This document shows, one piece after another, positions 1 to 7,885 of a stretch of 20,747 nt of DNA. The DNA comes from JAJFFW01 sp038531315. Lineage in GTDB: Bacteria; Pseudomonadota; Alphaproteobacteria; Caulobacterales; Parvularculaceae. Below the pieces are notes generated by a model. That model saw only the letters and a program-made list of their open reading frames with translations. It searched no databases and was not told the origin of the DNA. Numbering within the stretch: position 1 is the stretch's first letter; each line of letters starts with the position of its first letter. The stretch lies in NCBI GenBank assembly GCA_038531315.1, contig JBCBBT010000058.1:1-20747 (forward strand), read 5' to 3'. Position numbers and translations under genes: made by a program.

Positions 1-1559
1 AATTCCGCCAGACGATGGTCGAGAAAAGGCGCACGCGATTCCAGCGAATGAGCCATCGTTGCGCGGTCCACTTTTACAAGGATGTCATCGCAGAGCCACG
101 TCTTGATATCGACATAAGCCATTTGCTGCAGCGGCGACATGCCGTTTACTTTCTTAAAGTGTCTGCGAACTTCGTCGGTACCATCATCTGTCGGGTCAAT
201 TTCGGGTGCTGCTTTTGCTCGCTCATTCAGATCAAAAATATTACGCCACGACCAATGCGCGGCCTTATTGTCCAGCTCACCGCTTTTCAGAAACTGTCGC
301 GCCTTGTAGCTGGCGCTTACTTTATTCCATGAAACGGGGGCCAGCCGGTCAACAGCAAAGCGGCCTGCATTGACCAGACTGCTTGGCGATATGCTTAAAA
401 GTCGGTGAAGGCGCGTCGCAACATATGTTTCATAACCTCCAAAGAGCTCGTCGCCGCCATCACCTGACAACGCTACGGTCACTCTTTCTCTTGCAAACTT
501 TGCGAGAAAATATGTCGGAACGATGGACGTGTCCGCGAAAGGCTCGTCTGAGCAGGCAATAATTTTTGAAACGTCGTCCGTAATTGTAGGCGAGACCGTC
601 TGAGCATGATGATCGACGTTGAGAAATGTTGCGACTTCTGCAGCTTCCTTTGCTTCAGAAAAAGACTTCTCGGAAAAGTCTATTGTAAATGTCTTGATTG
701 CGTTTGCGTCACGAAATCTGACCATCGAAGAGACGATTGACGCACTGTCGACGCCGCCGGAAAGAAAAGCGCCGAGCGGCACATCAGAGACCATTCGTAT
801 GCGCACTGCGTCATCGAGAATTTCAAGTAACTTTTCTTGTGCTTCCTCAAATGTCTTGACTGATGACGGGCGACGCAAATGAGATGCAAGATCCCAATAA
901 CAAGAAATTTCTGGGGCGCGACTCTTCGAGAAATTAAGTGTGGAAGCCGGCGCTAGTCGTTTGACAGATTTTAAAATGGTCCGCTCGCCAAGCGTGTAAC
1001 CACACGACAAAAACCGCGAAACCGACTGTTCATCTAGTTCATCGTTGACGAGCGGATGCCGCCGCAGCGCCTTCAATTCAGAGGCAAAAATCAGGCAACC
1101 ATCATACGGCGACGCATAATAAAGCGGCTTTTCGCCAAACCGGTCTCGCGCCGCAAATAGTTGTCGTTTTTCATTGTCCCAGATGGCAAACGCGAACATG
1201 CCGTTAAGCCTGTCCATACAAGCCGCGCCCCAGACCTTGTAGGCGGTAAGCAGCACTTCAGTATCGCCAGTTGTTAAAAAGCGCTCGCCGCGGCGTTCCA
1301 GCTCATGTTTCAAATCGGCGAAATTATAAATCTCGCCATTATAGACAATGACAAAGCGTCCGGTGTGGTCAGACATCGGCTGATCAGACCGCGACTGAGG
1401 GTCGAGTATCGACAATCGCCGATGACCAAAGGCAATCGGACCGCTGCTCATAAAGCCTGCAGCATCGGGACCGCGGTGTTCTATGGCGTCAGTCATCGCT
1501 TTGACTCCTGAAGAGTCCGGCGATCGCCTGAAATTCACTTCCCCAGCTATGCCGCACAT
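1..1559 (-). CDS. asnB: Asparagine synthase (glutamine-hydrolysing) type amidotransferase, partial (C-terminus beyond window)
   Basis: Family role: ammonia is released from glutamine in an N-terminal class II glutaminase domain and transferred to an ATP-activated carboxylate in a C-terminal synthetase domain. The start at 1559 gives MCGIAGEV, placing the catalytic Cys at position 2. Visible motifs are EHRGPD, FGHRRLSILD and YNGEIYNF in the glutaminase half, the pyrophosphate loop SGGVDS at about residues 267-272, then DEPFAD, LSGDGGDELFGGYETY and SLESRAPFLDHR close to the window edge. About 519 codons are present; family members are usually ~600-650 aa, so roughly 100 residues are missing. 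No stop or frameshift was seen in the stretches I translated. It is divergent from the methyltransferase at 1734. In a polysaccharide locus the acceptor may be a uronic acid or another sugar acid rather than aspartate; that is inference. Confidence 0.93.
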   Translation of the reverse strand, partial: MCGIAGEVNFRRSPDSSGVKAMTDAIEHRGPDAAGFMSSGPIAFGHRRLSILDPQSRSDQPMSDHTGRFVIVYNGEIYNFADLKHELERRGERFLTTGDTEVLLTAYKVWGAACMDRLNGMFAFAIWDNEKRQLFAARDRFGEKPLYYASPYDGCLIFASELKALRRHPLVNDELDEQSVSRFLSCGYTLGERTILKSVKRLAPASTLNFSKSRAPEISCYWDLASHLRRPSSVKTFEEAQEKLLEILDDAVRIRMVSDVPLGAFLSGGVDSASIVSSMVRFRDANAIKTFTIDFSEKSFSEAKEAAEVATFLNVDHHAQTVSPTITDDVSKIIACSDEPFADTSIVPTYFLAKFARERVTVALSGDGGDELFGGYETYVATRLHRLLSISPSSLVNAGRFAVDRLAPVSWNKVSASYKARQFLKSGELDNKAAHWSWRNIFDLNERAKAAPEIDPTDDGTDEVRRHFKKVNGMSPLQQMAYVDIKTWLCDDILVKVDRATMAHSLESRAPFLDHRLAE

Positions 1560-1733
1560 ATCACCGAATCGGTCCATCGCCGCCAAAAGCGACGCCTAGC
1601 CTCAATTCTTTGGGCGTGCAATAGCACGCGCAGGCTTTAGATCTCGCGTCTGCACTCAAAAGTGTAGACGTGCATAGCAGGCAGTCTTTATGACGAAGCT
1701 GCGCTGAATTCGTAGCTATGGTCCCACGAGAAT
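1560..1733. promoter_or_regulatory. Divergent intergenic region with two stem-loops and an imperfect direct repeat
   Basis: This 174-bp gap separates the divergent asnB-type and methyltransferase genes and must hold both promoters, though no convincing -35/-10 pair stands out. It contains a perfect 6-bp stem with an AATA loop (1614-1619 with 1624-1629). A second stem pairs 1645-1656 with 1661-1672 around a CAAA loop; it is 12 bp with two G-T pairs, so it is fully paired only in a plus-strand RNA. The stretch at 1615-1639 and that at 1669-1690 also form an imperfect direct repeat beginning CGTGCA(A)TAGCA and ending in CTTTA. These may be regulator sites or an RNA leader structure. Confidence 0.45.
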
Positions 1734-2420
1734 ATGTCCAAAATAGTTGTTAATGAGCAATACAACGTTGCGGCGCCCAATTCGCTCCCACTAAAAGTCG
1801 CCGCCGCCATGCGTCGTAAGATGTATGATCGTTTTATCTTGGACTGTCAGCCAACGCCGCTGGACACGGTTCTTGATGTCGGGGTTACGAGTGACACTTC
1901 TTATGAATCCTCCAACTATTTTGAAGCTTGGTATCCCGATAAAGAGAAAATAACAGCGGTAGGCTTGGACGACGCCGCATTTCTGGAAACGCAATATCCT
2001 GGGTTGACCTTTCGGCAAGCCGATGGGCGAGCCCTGCCATTTGAAGACAATTCGTTCGACTTGGTTCACTCCAGCGCTGTGCTTGAGCATGTGGGGTCTC
2101 GCGAGCAACAAAAGAAATTTGTATGCGAATTGACCCGTGTCGCCAGGCGTGCGGCGTTTCTAACGACGCCAAATCGTTGGTTCCCGATAGAAGTGCATTC
2201 CGTAATGCCTCTGATTCATTGGCTCCCGCCAAAGCAATTCCGGCGCTTGATGCGCGCGATCGGCCATGAGGAATTATCAAAGGAAGAAAATCTCAATCTC
2301 CTCAGCGCGTCAGATATCCGAGAAATCTGCAGCGATCTCAATATCCCAAATTACGCCGTATCCAGCTTGAGCCTTTTGGGCTGGCCAAGTAACCTGTTGC
2401 TTACAGTTCGAAAACGGTGA
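1734..2420 (+). CDS. Class I SAM-dependent methyltransferase (Methyltransf_11-like)
   Basis: This 228-aa protein has a Rossmann-type methyltransferase core. Motif I is represented by VLDVGVTSD at about residues 46-54, which is less glycine-rich than the classical GxGxG. An acidic ribose-binding position lies in GLDDA (78-82). The post-motif segment is LPFEDNSFDLVHSSAVLEHVG (start 101), followed by LTTPNRWFP, which is typical of methyltransferases in polysaccharide loci. The substrate is unknown; a sugar or lipid-linked glycan is plausible from context. Only a weak GAG Shine-Dalgarno precedes the ATG at 1734, and the upstream ATG at 1718 is in a different frame that stops at once. The stop overlaps the GTG start of the next gene by 4 bp (GTGA), so the two are probably translationally coupled. 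Confidence 0.85.
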   Translation: MSKIVVNEQYNVAAPNSLPLKVAAAMRRKMYDRFILDCQPTPLDTVLDVGVTSDTSYESSNYFEAWYPDKEKITAVGLDDAAFLETQYPGLTFRQADGRALPFEDNSFDLVHSSAVLEHVGSREQQKKFVCELTRVARRAAFLTTPNRWFPIEVHSVMPLIHWLPPKQFRRLMRAIGHEELSKEENLNLLSASDIREICSDLNIPNYAVSSLSLLGWPSNLLLTVRKR

Positions 2421-3388
2421 CCCACGGTTCGAAACCAGTCCGAATGCGTGCTTGGCAATGGTGGGGCCGTTGGGGAGGGCTGGTCAAACTTGCGTTCATC
2501 GGATTAGCGCTCTCATGGTTGGTGTGGACACTTAATCAGAGACCAGAACTATCATTGGTCAAATCTTCACCGGAGCGCTTGATTGGGGCGTTGGCCGTGT
2601 CGCAGGCAGCCTTTGCATTAATGGCGATGCGTTGGCTTTTGACAATGCGGGCCGTCGAGGTTCGGTTTACATACGCCGCCTCTTGGGCGGTTACCGCTCA
2701 GTCCTATTTCTATTATCACGTCACACCACTCGCGGTTGGCGCGGATATGGCGCGCTTTGGAAAAGCGCTTTCCCTGACGCCGGAAGCCCAGCGATTGCAT
2801 GTTATCAGTGGCGTGCTGATTGATCGGGTGCTTGGATTTCTCGCGCTGGGGGCGGTTTTTCTCGCCACCCTGCCGCTAGCTTATGGACCCGAAGTTGTCT
2901 GGAGCCACACCAAGGATCATTGGATCGCCGTGCTTTCAAGCGGCGTGCTCGCGTCGGCTATCGTAGTGGCGTTTGTTGTTGTTGCGTCAAAAAAGAACCT
3001 GCTCCGCAAAGAACACCTCGAGACTCTATGGCAAGGACGATCCTGGTTCACCGCATCAGCGGCATGCGCCCTGATCATGCAAATTCTATACGGGCTGGCG
3101 CTGTGGATAGGCGCGCTTGCTTTCAATATCCCGCTAACGGCGACTCAATCAGTTTACGCAGCGTCCGGCGCGCTCTTTTTTAATCTCATTCCGGCCAGCC
3201 TATTTGGTATCGGCGCCGCACAGATTGTCGGGGGTGTAATATACCTTTCACTCGGACTGAGCGAAACGGAAGCCATATTCATGGTTGCTTTGGGGTATGT
3301 GCTCCATCTTGCGATGGGCCTCTTGGGCGCCATAGCAGAAATCGCTGGGCTCGATCGGCGTTGGTCGAAATCGGGTGCGACCGATTAG
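2417..3388 (+). CDS. Flippase-like / lysylphosphatidylglycerol-synthase transmembrane-domain protein (UPF0104-like)
   Basis: A 323-aa polytopic inner-membrane protein with about eight hydrophobic segments, near residues 21-39, 55-75, 85-105, 131-153, 169-190, 209-232, 241-281 and 285-308. The polar signature GADMARFGKAL (108-118) followed by LIDRVLGF (134-141), and the late NLIPASLFGIGAAQ (256-269), match the layout of the LPG-synthase membrane domain found in AglD-like and other lipid-handling proteins. The soluble synthetase domain of MprF is absent. The late motif normally ends in Glu and here ends in Gln269. A role in translocating a lipid-linked sugar or lipid is inferred from family and context. 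The start is GTG at 2417 inside the GTGA overlap with the upstream methyltransferase. It converges with the next gene with only 4 bp between stops. Confidence 0.8.
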   Translation: MTHGSKPVRMRAWQWWGRWGGLVKLAFIGLALSWLVWTLNQRPELSLVKSSPERLIGALAVSQAAFALMAMRWLLTMRAVEVRFTYAASWAVTAQSYFYYHVTPLAVGADMARFGKALSLTPEAQRLHVISGVLIDRVLGFLALGAVFLATLPLAYGPEVVWSHTKDHWIAVLSSGVLASAIVVAFVVVASKKNLLRKEHLETLWQGRSWFTASAACALIMQILYGLALWIGALAFNIPLTATQSVYAASGALFFNLIPASLFGIGAAQIVGGVIYLSLGLSETEAIFMVALGYVLHLAMGLLGAIAEIAGLDRRWSKSGATD

Positions 3389-3392
3389 GGTT

Positions 3393-4211
3393 TCAAGGTT
3401 TCGGTTTACGGCCTGAGACTGTCCAGCTGTACCCGTGGCGATGGTGAAGCCTCACGTCTTCAAAACCGGCATCGCTCAACAACGCGTGCGCTTCCTGTTT
3501 CGTATAGTACTTTGCCCAGGCCGGGTTTAGCTGATCAACGATCGTCAGCCGCCGCGTCTTCGCATCAAAATTGCCCAAAACGCCAGCCATATAACTCGCC
3601 ATCGGCAAGGACGGCATTTGCTTACAGAGTGCGACATAAGGAGCGAGGAAGAGATCGAGCGCCCAGGCGAGCGCTGCATTCGCGGGCACCGGCAGTCTTT
3701 TGGTCACAGCGCGGAGCGGCTCGGCGAACGCCAGGTACAATCCATTGCCTTCGCGACCATAAAGCCAGATCAACATAAGCCCGTCCGGCCGCAGGGCGTT
3801 ATAGGCAGCCGAAATAACCGGCTTTGGATCCGGGATATGATGCAAGACGCCAATTGACGTTACGATGTCAAAATCTTCGGCAGGTATGTCTTCGCCCCGC
3901 GCGTGAACGCACCGCACCGTCGTCTCAAGCGCTTCAACATTGCGCTCAAGGACCTCAAAGGCGTCGCTCGGCTCGATAGCCCAAATTTCGCTGGCCCCGG
4001 CCTCCGCAATCATGGCGACAATTCGCCCCGTCCCCGAGCCTATATCCGCGACTTTGGCGTCAACAAAGGATGTCGTCTCGACCAGAGGCTCGACAATATC
4101 GGCAAACAACTCTTCGCTCGCGTAGTAGCCCTTGTTTTCCACATATCGGGTCCATTGATCACCGAAATCCCGGATGGTCCTATCGCGCGCGGAGTTGTCT
4201 AGGCTTGCCAT
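3393..4211 (-). CDS. Class I SAM-dependent methyltransferase
   Basis: A 272-aa protein with N-terminal FGDQWTRY (16-23), a common lead-in in this group. SAM motif I is VADIGSGTGR (54-63), the acidic ribose-binding residue lies in AIEPS, and motif IV and its follow-up are DIVTSIGVLHHIPDP (115-129) and LRPDGLMLIWLYG. The C-terminal half is more hydrophobic, with a segment around residues 178-198 that could contact membrane or lipid. The same frame is open back to a possible start at 4307, but I chose the ATG at 4211. The upstream 32 residues do not look like the family, and a TATAAT element lies between the two starts. The gene lies alone on the minus strand between two plus-strand pairs, so it probably has its own promoter. 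The substrate is unknown. Confidence 0.85.
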   Translation of the reverse strand: MASLDNSARDRTIRDFGDQWTRYVENKGYYASEELFADIVEPLVETTSFVDAKVADIGSGTGRIVAMIAEAGASEIWAIEPSDAFEVLERNVEALETTVRCVHARGEDIPAEDFDIVTSIGVLHHIPDPKPVISAAYNALRPDGLMLIWLYGREGNGLYLAFAEPLRAVTKRLPVPANAALAWALDLFLAPYVALCKQMPSLPMASYMAGVLGNFDAKTRRLTIVDQLNPAWAKYYTKQEAHALLSDAGFEDVRLHHRHGYSWTVSGRKPKP

Positions 4212-4280
4212 TCGGTTTATTCCACAGGATTGATATAGAAGCAGGAAACAGGGTGCGCACCAGCGCAGCAAAGCCACCTC

Positions 4281-4305
4281 ATTATATAGAGTTCCGGCAT
4301 GCAGC
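4281..4305 (-). promoter_or_regulatory. Candidate sigma-70-like promoter for the methyltransferase at 3393-4211
   Basis: On the minus strand a perfect TATAAT occupies 4286-4281. TTGCTG lies 15 bp upstream (4307-4302), or CTTGCT 16 bp upstream; both are short-spaced but usable. Transcription would start near 4274, about 60 nt before the chosen ATG at 4211. This is pattern matching only. Confidence 0.4.
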
Positions 4306-4313
4306 AAGCTGCA
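4300..4313. promoter_or_regulatory. 14-bp palindrome, possible operator
   Basis: TGCAGC-AA-GCTGCA is a perfect inverted repeat in the divergent gap between the minus-strand methyltransferase and the plus-strand GT-C gene. It overlaps the proposed -35 region of the minus-strand promoter, the usual place for a repressor site. No regulator gene is visible in the window to pair with it. Confidence 0.3.
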
Positions 4314-4343
4314 GACTTAACGTCCCGGTATTGAGACCCGCGT

Positions 4344-6554
4344 ATGACGCTGACTAGGTTCGTTCCTGCTGGACTGGTGAAAACCGTCACGCCGACAGCG
4401 GTTAAAGCATCTTCCCTTTTTCGTACGGACCCGTCGACCGCCTCGCGCCGTGGCGCCATTTTGGCTGTCGCCGCCGTTCTCCTCGCGGTGCTGTTTTCAC
4501 TCTTTGCACCGCCAACGATACCGCTTTCAAAGGAAGCAACCTTTTTCGGATCTCAGCGGGCCGCCATTTCAAAAGCGGACGAAATTTTAGACGCTGCGTT
4601 TGACGCTTCGTCCGACACGCGCTTCGTGACCGACGCCCCTGACGGCGAGGCGTATATTGGCCTTACCGTAAAGGAAACCGCCCACGCATCCTTTGCGTCA
4701 ATATCGGCTCAACCCGGCCAATGGGAACGCTATATCGCCAATGCGGCTGTCCTCGAGGGCGAGGCCGGCGACGGTTCGTGGACAACGGTCGGAACGCTTT
4801 CTCGAACAGCGTACGAAACACTAGAGTGGCGCCGCGATGGCCGCGTGGAGCCCTTTCAGCGGTTCAGAATACGAATTCTGGATTCGGGAGATGCGCCAGA
4901 GGTGATAATCGCTTCTGCCGTCTTCAAGTTCGATGCAAAAAATCCAATCGATCAATTGATCACCCTGCCGGTGCAAAATGCGATTATCCTTTGTATTGCG
5001 TTCCTTTCATTTTTCTTTCTTCAACAAACCAAAGGGCAACCCGCAAGCTTATCATTTCCGTTATTTCTTTGCGTCGTTTGCTATTTTTTGCTCGCGTATA
5101 ATCAAAATCTTTTTGTGCTCAACAAATACTGGCCGGTCTTTTCCGCTGACAGCTATTCATACTTGTTTTCGAAAGATGCAATCCGTCCGCCTGGCGTCGG
5201 CGCCTTTCTGAAGACACTGAACTTTTCAAATGACTACAAGTCTTCTGTTCTCATTCAGCTCAACATCCTTCTGCTCAGCATCGCATTTGTTTTCTACACG
5301 GTCGGCCGGGTGCTTAACGGGTACTGGATCGCCCTCATTGGACTTATCGCCGTCGCCTCGCATGGGGTAATCGCGAATTACGGCCTTATCTTGATGTCTG
5401 AGGCTTCCTTCATGAGCGCAATGCACTTCGGCCTTGGCTTTTTACTTCTCGCTCTTTCGCCTCACTCGAACGACAGACAACGTTCTGTTTTCTGGATTGC
5501 GGCAGGCGTCGCTTTGGCGCTGAGTATCGCCGTCAAACCGATCGGCCCGGCATTGGTCCTCGCCATTATCTGGACGGCTTGCCTTGTCAGACCGTTTTCG
5601 AAGGCGCGCCTTGCGGCCGTCACGGTCCCGGCTGTCTTTACCTATCTGGCAGTTTGCAGCTGGAACTTTTTCCAGGTGGGAAAATTCACCCTATCGACAT
5701 TGGGTCCGATCGCCATGGCGGCCTATGTCGGTTGGTGGCTCGAGCCCGACGCCACGGCTGAGCACCCTAAGTTCGTTCAGGACATGTCGACAGAGATAAG
5801 CGCCCTGCAAGACGAATGGCCAGAAGATTTGAAGTGGCCCTTCGAAATTGCCCACAAACAAGCCAAGACGTATAATACTGTCGCCTGGCGCAGGCTCATT
5901 CCCGCCGCAAAAGCTGAGCTGGAACGACAAGGCAAGCCCTACAGCCGTGAGGAAGCCAACAAAATCATCGGAAGCATGGCGAAGACCGCGATCACGCAAT
6001 GTATCGAGTGTTACGCAGCGTTGGTGATCACACACTATCTCTATAGTTGGAATTTACTTGAACGCGATATGGGTGACGTGGAAGCAAGCGCCACCAAAAA
6101 TCTGTTGTTGATTCAAACGCGCGTCATTCCAGCAGGCCAGTCAAACGAAAAACTGGCGCCGGTTTATCAGTCCCTCAATTATAGCCTTCCAGAAACAAAA
6201 GACGCGCTGCGTCGATGGTATGCGCCAACATTACCGCCGCGAGCGGCGCACACCCTTGCGGAAGAGATAAAGAAATATGCCGTTTGGCCAGTGATGATAG
6301 TATCGCTGATCGCCGCGCTGATTGGGGTCGTCGGATTGTTTTCGAGGCGGGCGCTTTCCGCACCTGTTCTTGCATTGATTGCAGCATCGCTGCTCTTAAA
6401 CGCATTTTTCGGCGCACAATCTCTCGCGCAGGTGGCGCTCGTTCGGTACTCATTCACAGGATTTCCGCTCTTTTGGGCCGTTCTGTGTCTCGCTGTGGGG
6501 ACGGGTTTGGCGCTTGTCAGGGTCAGACCCGCTAAAGGACGCGTTGCGTTATGA
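4344..6554 (+). CDS. GT-C superfamily membrane glycosyltransferase (ArnT/PMT-like layout), polyprenyl-phosphate-sugar dependent by inference
   Basis: A 736-aa membrane protein. An N-terminal helix at about 37-55 is followed by a ~150-residue hydrophilic, beta-like domain (60-205) predicted to be extracytoplasmic. Hydrophobic segments then lie near 210-228, 236-253, 301-320, 328-346, 355-371, 382-412 and 423-441, with a C-terminal set around 647-665, 672-690 and 703-723. GT-C hallmarks are FSADSYSYL (266-274) and RPPGVGAF (281-288), resembling the Asp-containing first-loop and RxPxxP-type motifs, plus LMSEASF (350-356). RYSFTGFPLF (701-710) resembles the late RY...P motif. Such enzymes move a sugar from a polyprenyl-phosphate donor to an acceptor outside the cytoplasm. 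A soluble insert at about 468-640 is unusual. The start has only a weak GAG upstream. The stop overlaps the next ATG (ATGA), implying coupled synthesis with the transglutaminase-like protein. Confidence 0.75.
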   Translation: MTLTRFVPAGLVKTVTPTAVKASSLFRTDPSTASRRGAILAVAAVLLAVLFSLFAPPTIPLSKEATFFGSQRAAISKADEILDAAFDASSDTRFVTDAPDGEAYIGLTVKETAHASFASISAQPGQWERYIANAAVLEGEAGDGSWTTVGTLSRTAYETLEWRRDGRVEPFQRFRIRILDSGDAPEVIIASAVFKFDAKNPIDQLITLPVQNAIILCIAFLSFFFLQQTKGQPASLSFPLFLCVVCYFLLAYNQNLFVLNKYWPVFSADSYSYLFSKDAIRPPGVGAFLKTLNFSNDYKSSVLIQLNILLLSIAFVFYTVGRVLNGYWIALIGLIAVASHGVIANYGLILMSEASFMSAMHFGLGFLLLALSPHSNDRQRSVFWIAAGVALALSIAVKPIGPALVLAIIWTACLVRPFSKARLAAVTVPAVFTYLAVCSWNFFQVGKFTLSTLGPIAMAAYVGWWLEPDATAEHPKFVQDMSTEISALQDEWPEDLKWPFEIAHKQAKTYNTVAWRRLIPAAKAELERQGKPYSREEANKIIGSMAKTAITQCIECYAALVITHYLYSWNLLERDMGDVEASATKNLLLIQTRVIPAGQSNEKLAPVYQSLNYSLPETKDALRRWYAPTLPPRAAHTLAEEIKKYAVWPVMIVSLIAALIGVVGLFSRRALSAPVLALIAASLLLNAFFGAQSLAQVALVRYSFTGFPLFWAVLCLAVGTGLALVRVRPAKGRVAL

Positions 6555-7849
6555 GTGAACCAACAAAATCGTATCTCATTCAAGTGAGCCCTGCGCTACG
6601 GCGCACCATGTTGAAATATTCTTCGATCTGGCTGCTGCTGCTGAGCGTCCTTGCGATATTGATTTTGATGGGACCTCGATTGCCCATTAAGCTGGATACG
6701 GACGAGTTTCGGAAATCCGGCGACTACGCCTGGCAGGCGGATGTCAGCATTTATGGCAATTTTGGCATTGGGATTACAAATGCGAACCTCGTTGTTCGCG
6801 AAGACGGAAAACCGCTTCCATTTCCCCATAGCGCCCACAACGCCATCCGAAAATCTGGCAAGGGACGATATAGCCACTGGAAAAGTTATGTCCTCTTTTC
6901 CACGGTCGACAATTCTGATCCGAACACGAACGGTAAGAGCTATGAACTTGTATACTACAAGGATCTTTTGCCGAACGGATTGTTCCGCTACGTCGGTATT
7001 TCAATCGCCATGGTCATCGGCTTTATTACTTTCTTGCAAGTGGAAAGAACACGAAGCCACTTGGCGATCAGCATTGGTGCGCTCGCCCTGGCAGGCGCCT
7101 TAACTACGCCGCTCTTAGAACCCTATCACATTGATTACTATACGGGCAGTTACCGTTCGAAAGATACGATATTTGATCATTCCAAAACTTCGAAAAGCTT
7201 TGACAAGCTGCGGTTCGCCAACATACGCAAAGAACGTGACGAGAGCGCAGAGACTTTTTTGAAACGGGTTTCCGACGTCGTATATGACGGCTCGTTCCAC
7301 TGTGATTTCGATTCATTTCGGCTAAACCTTTTGAGCCACGCTTCCTTGCTTATCAGAGGATTGCCGGACGAGGTTTTTTATACTTACGGCATCCTCGACC
7401 GGCAAAATTTTGAGTGCGGGTTTTGTCATCAGCGTGCTTATGTCGCCAGCTCCATTCTCAAGGAGAACGGTTTGGATGCTGTGCCGTACGCCTTGAATGG
7501 GCATGTTGTGACAAAAGTGAATTCGAGCAAACGCGCCTTCTTCATTGATCCCGATCACCGCGTCCCTGTCATCGAAGCAACCGACGACGGCGATTTGAAA
7601 AATCGATTGAAAACAGCCTATAAGTATACGGAAGACTTGTATGGCGCAGCCTACGCAGACAAAATCATCGATTTCTTCTTGACCACGGACGATAACCGCG
7701 ATTACGACGTCGCGCCTCTTGATCAAGCAAAAAACCATCAGGTCAACGTGTTTACCGACGCCAGATTCTTTGCCGTCTCGCTTTTCATTATTCTGATGAG
7801 CGGTTTTTTCCTGGTTGGATCTTTGATCGCGCGACTTTCCAGAGCGTGA
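6551..7849 (+). CDS. Four-helix membrane protein with transglutaminase-like domain and a DNSDP module
   Basis: A 432-aa protein with hydrophobic helices near 24-42, 146-163, 171-188 and 405-427. Positive residues at VERTRSH (164-170) and at the C-terminus suggest that residues 43-145 and 190-404 face the periplasm. The second loop has a transglutaminase-like signature: ECGFCHQRAYVASSILKENG, then NGHVVTKV, then FIDPDHRVPV. The predicted triad is Cys292, His318 and Asp333. The first loop (81-133) carries EDG, H96, GRY, FS, DNSDP and NGKSYEL, a module repeated in the radical SAM protein at 7886-9847. Transglutaminase-fold enzymes can be proteases, amidases or acyl/peptide transferases; which applies here is unknown. 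It starts within an ATGA overlap with the GT-C gene, so both probably work in one membrane complex. It ends 36 bp from the convergent radical SAM gene, with no clear terminator between. Confidence 0.75.
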   Translation: MSEPTKSYLIQVSPALRRTMLKYSSIWLLLLSVLAILILMGPRLPIKLDTDEFRKSGDYAWQADVSIYGNFGIGITNANLVVREDGKPLPFPHSAHNAIRKSGKGRYSHWKSYVLFSTVDNSDPNTNGKSYELVYYKDLLPNGLFRYVGISIAMVIGFITFLQVERTRSHLAISIGALALAGALTTPLLEPYHIDYYTGSYRSKDTIFDHSKTSKSFDKLRFANIRKERDESAETFLKRVSDVVYDGSFHCDFDSFRLNLLSHASLLIRGLPDEVFYTYGILDRQNFECGFCHQRAYVASSILKENGLDAVPYALNGHVVTKVNSSKRAFFIDPDHRVPVIEATDDGDLKNRLKTAYKYTEDLYGAAYADKIIDFFLTTDDNRDYDVAPLDQAKNHQVNVFTDARFFAVSLFIILMSGFFLVGSLIARLSRA

Positions 7850-7885
7850 GCGCGGTCCGATCGCCTTTTCCATCGTTTTATCGAA

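Noticed and set aside
4212..4307. A 32-residue extension of the minus-strand methyltransferase.
   Set aside because: It covers the proposed TATAAT promoter and does not resemble the family N-terminus, which begins shortly before FGDQW.
7850..7885. A bidirectional terminator between the convergent transglutaminase-like and radical SAM genes.
   Set aside because: No stem of useful length followed by a T-run was found in these 36 bp.
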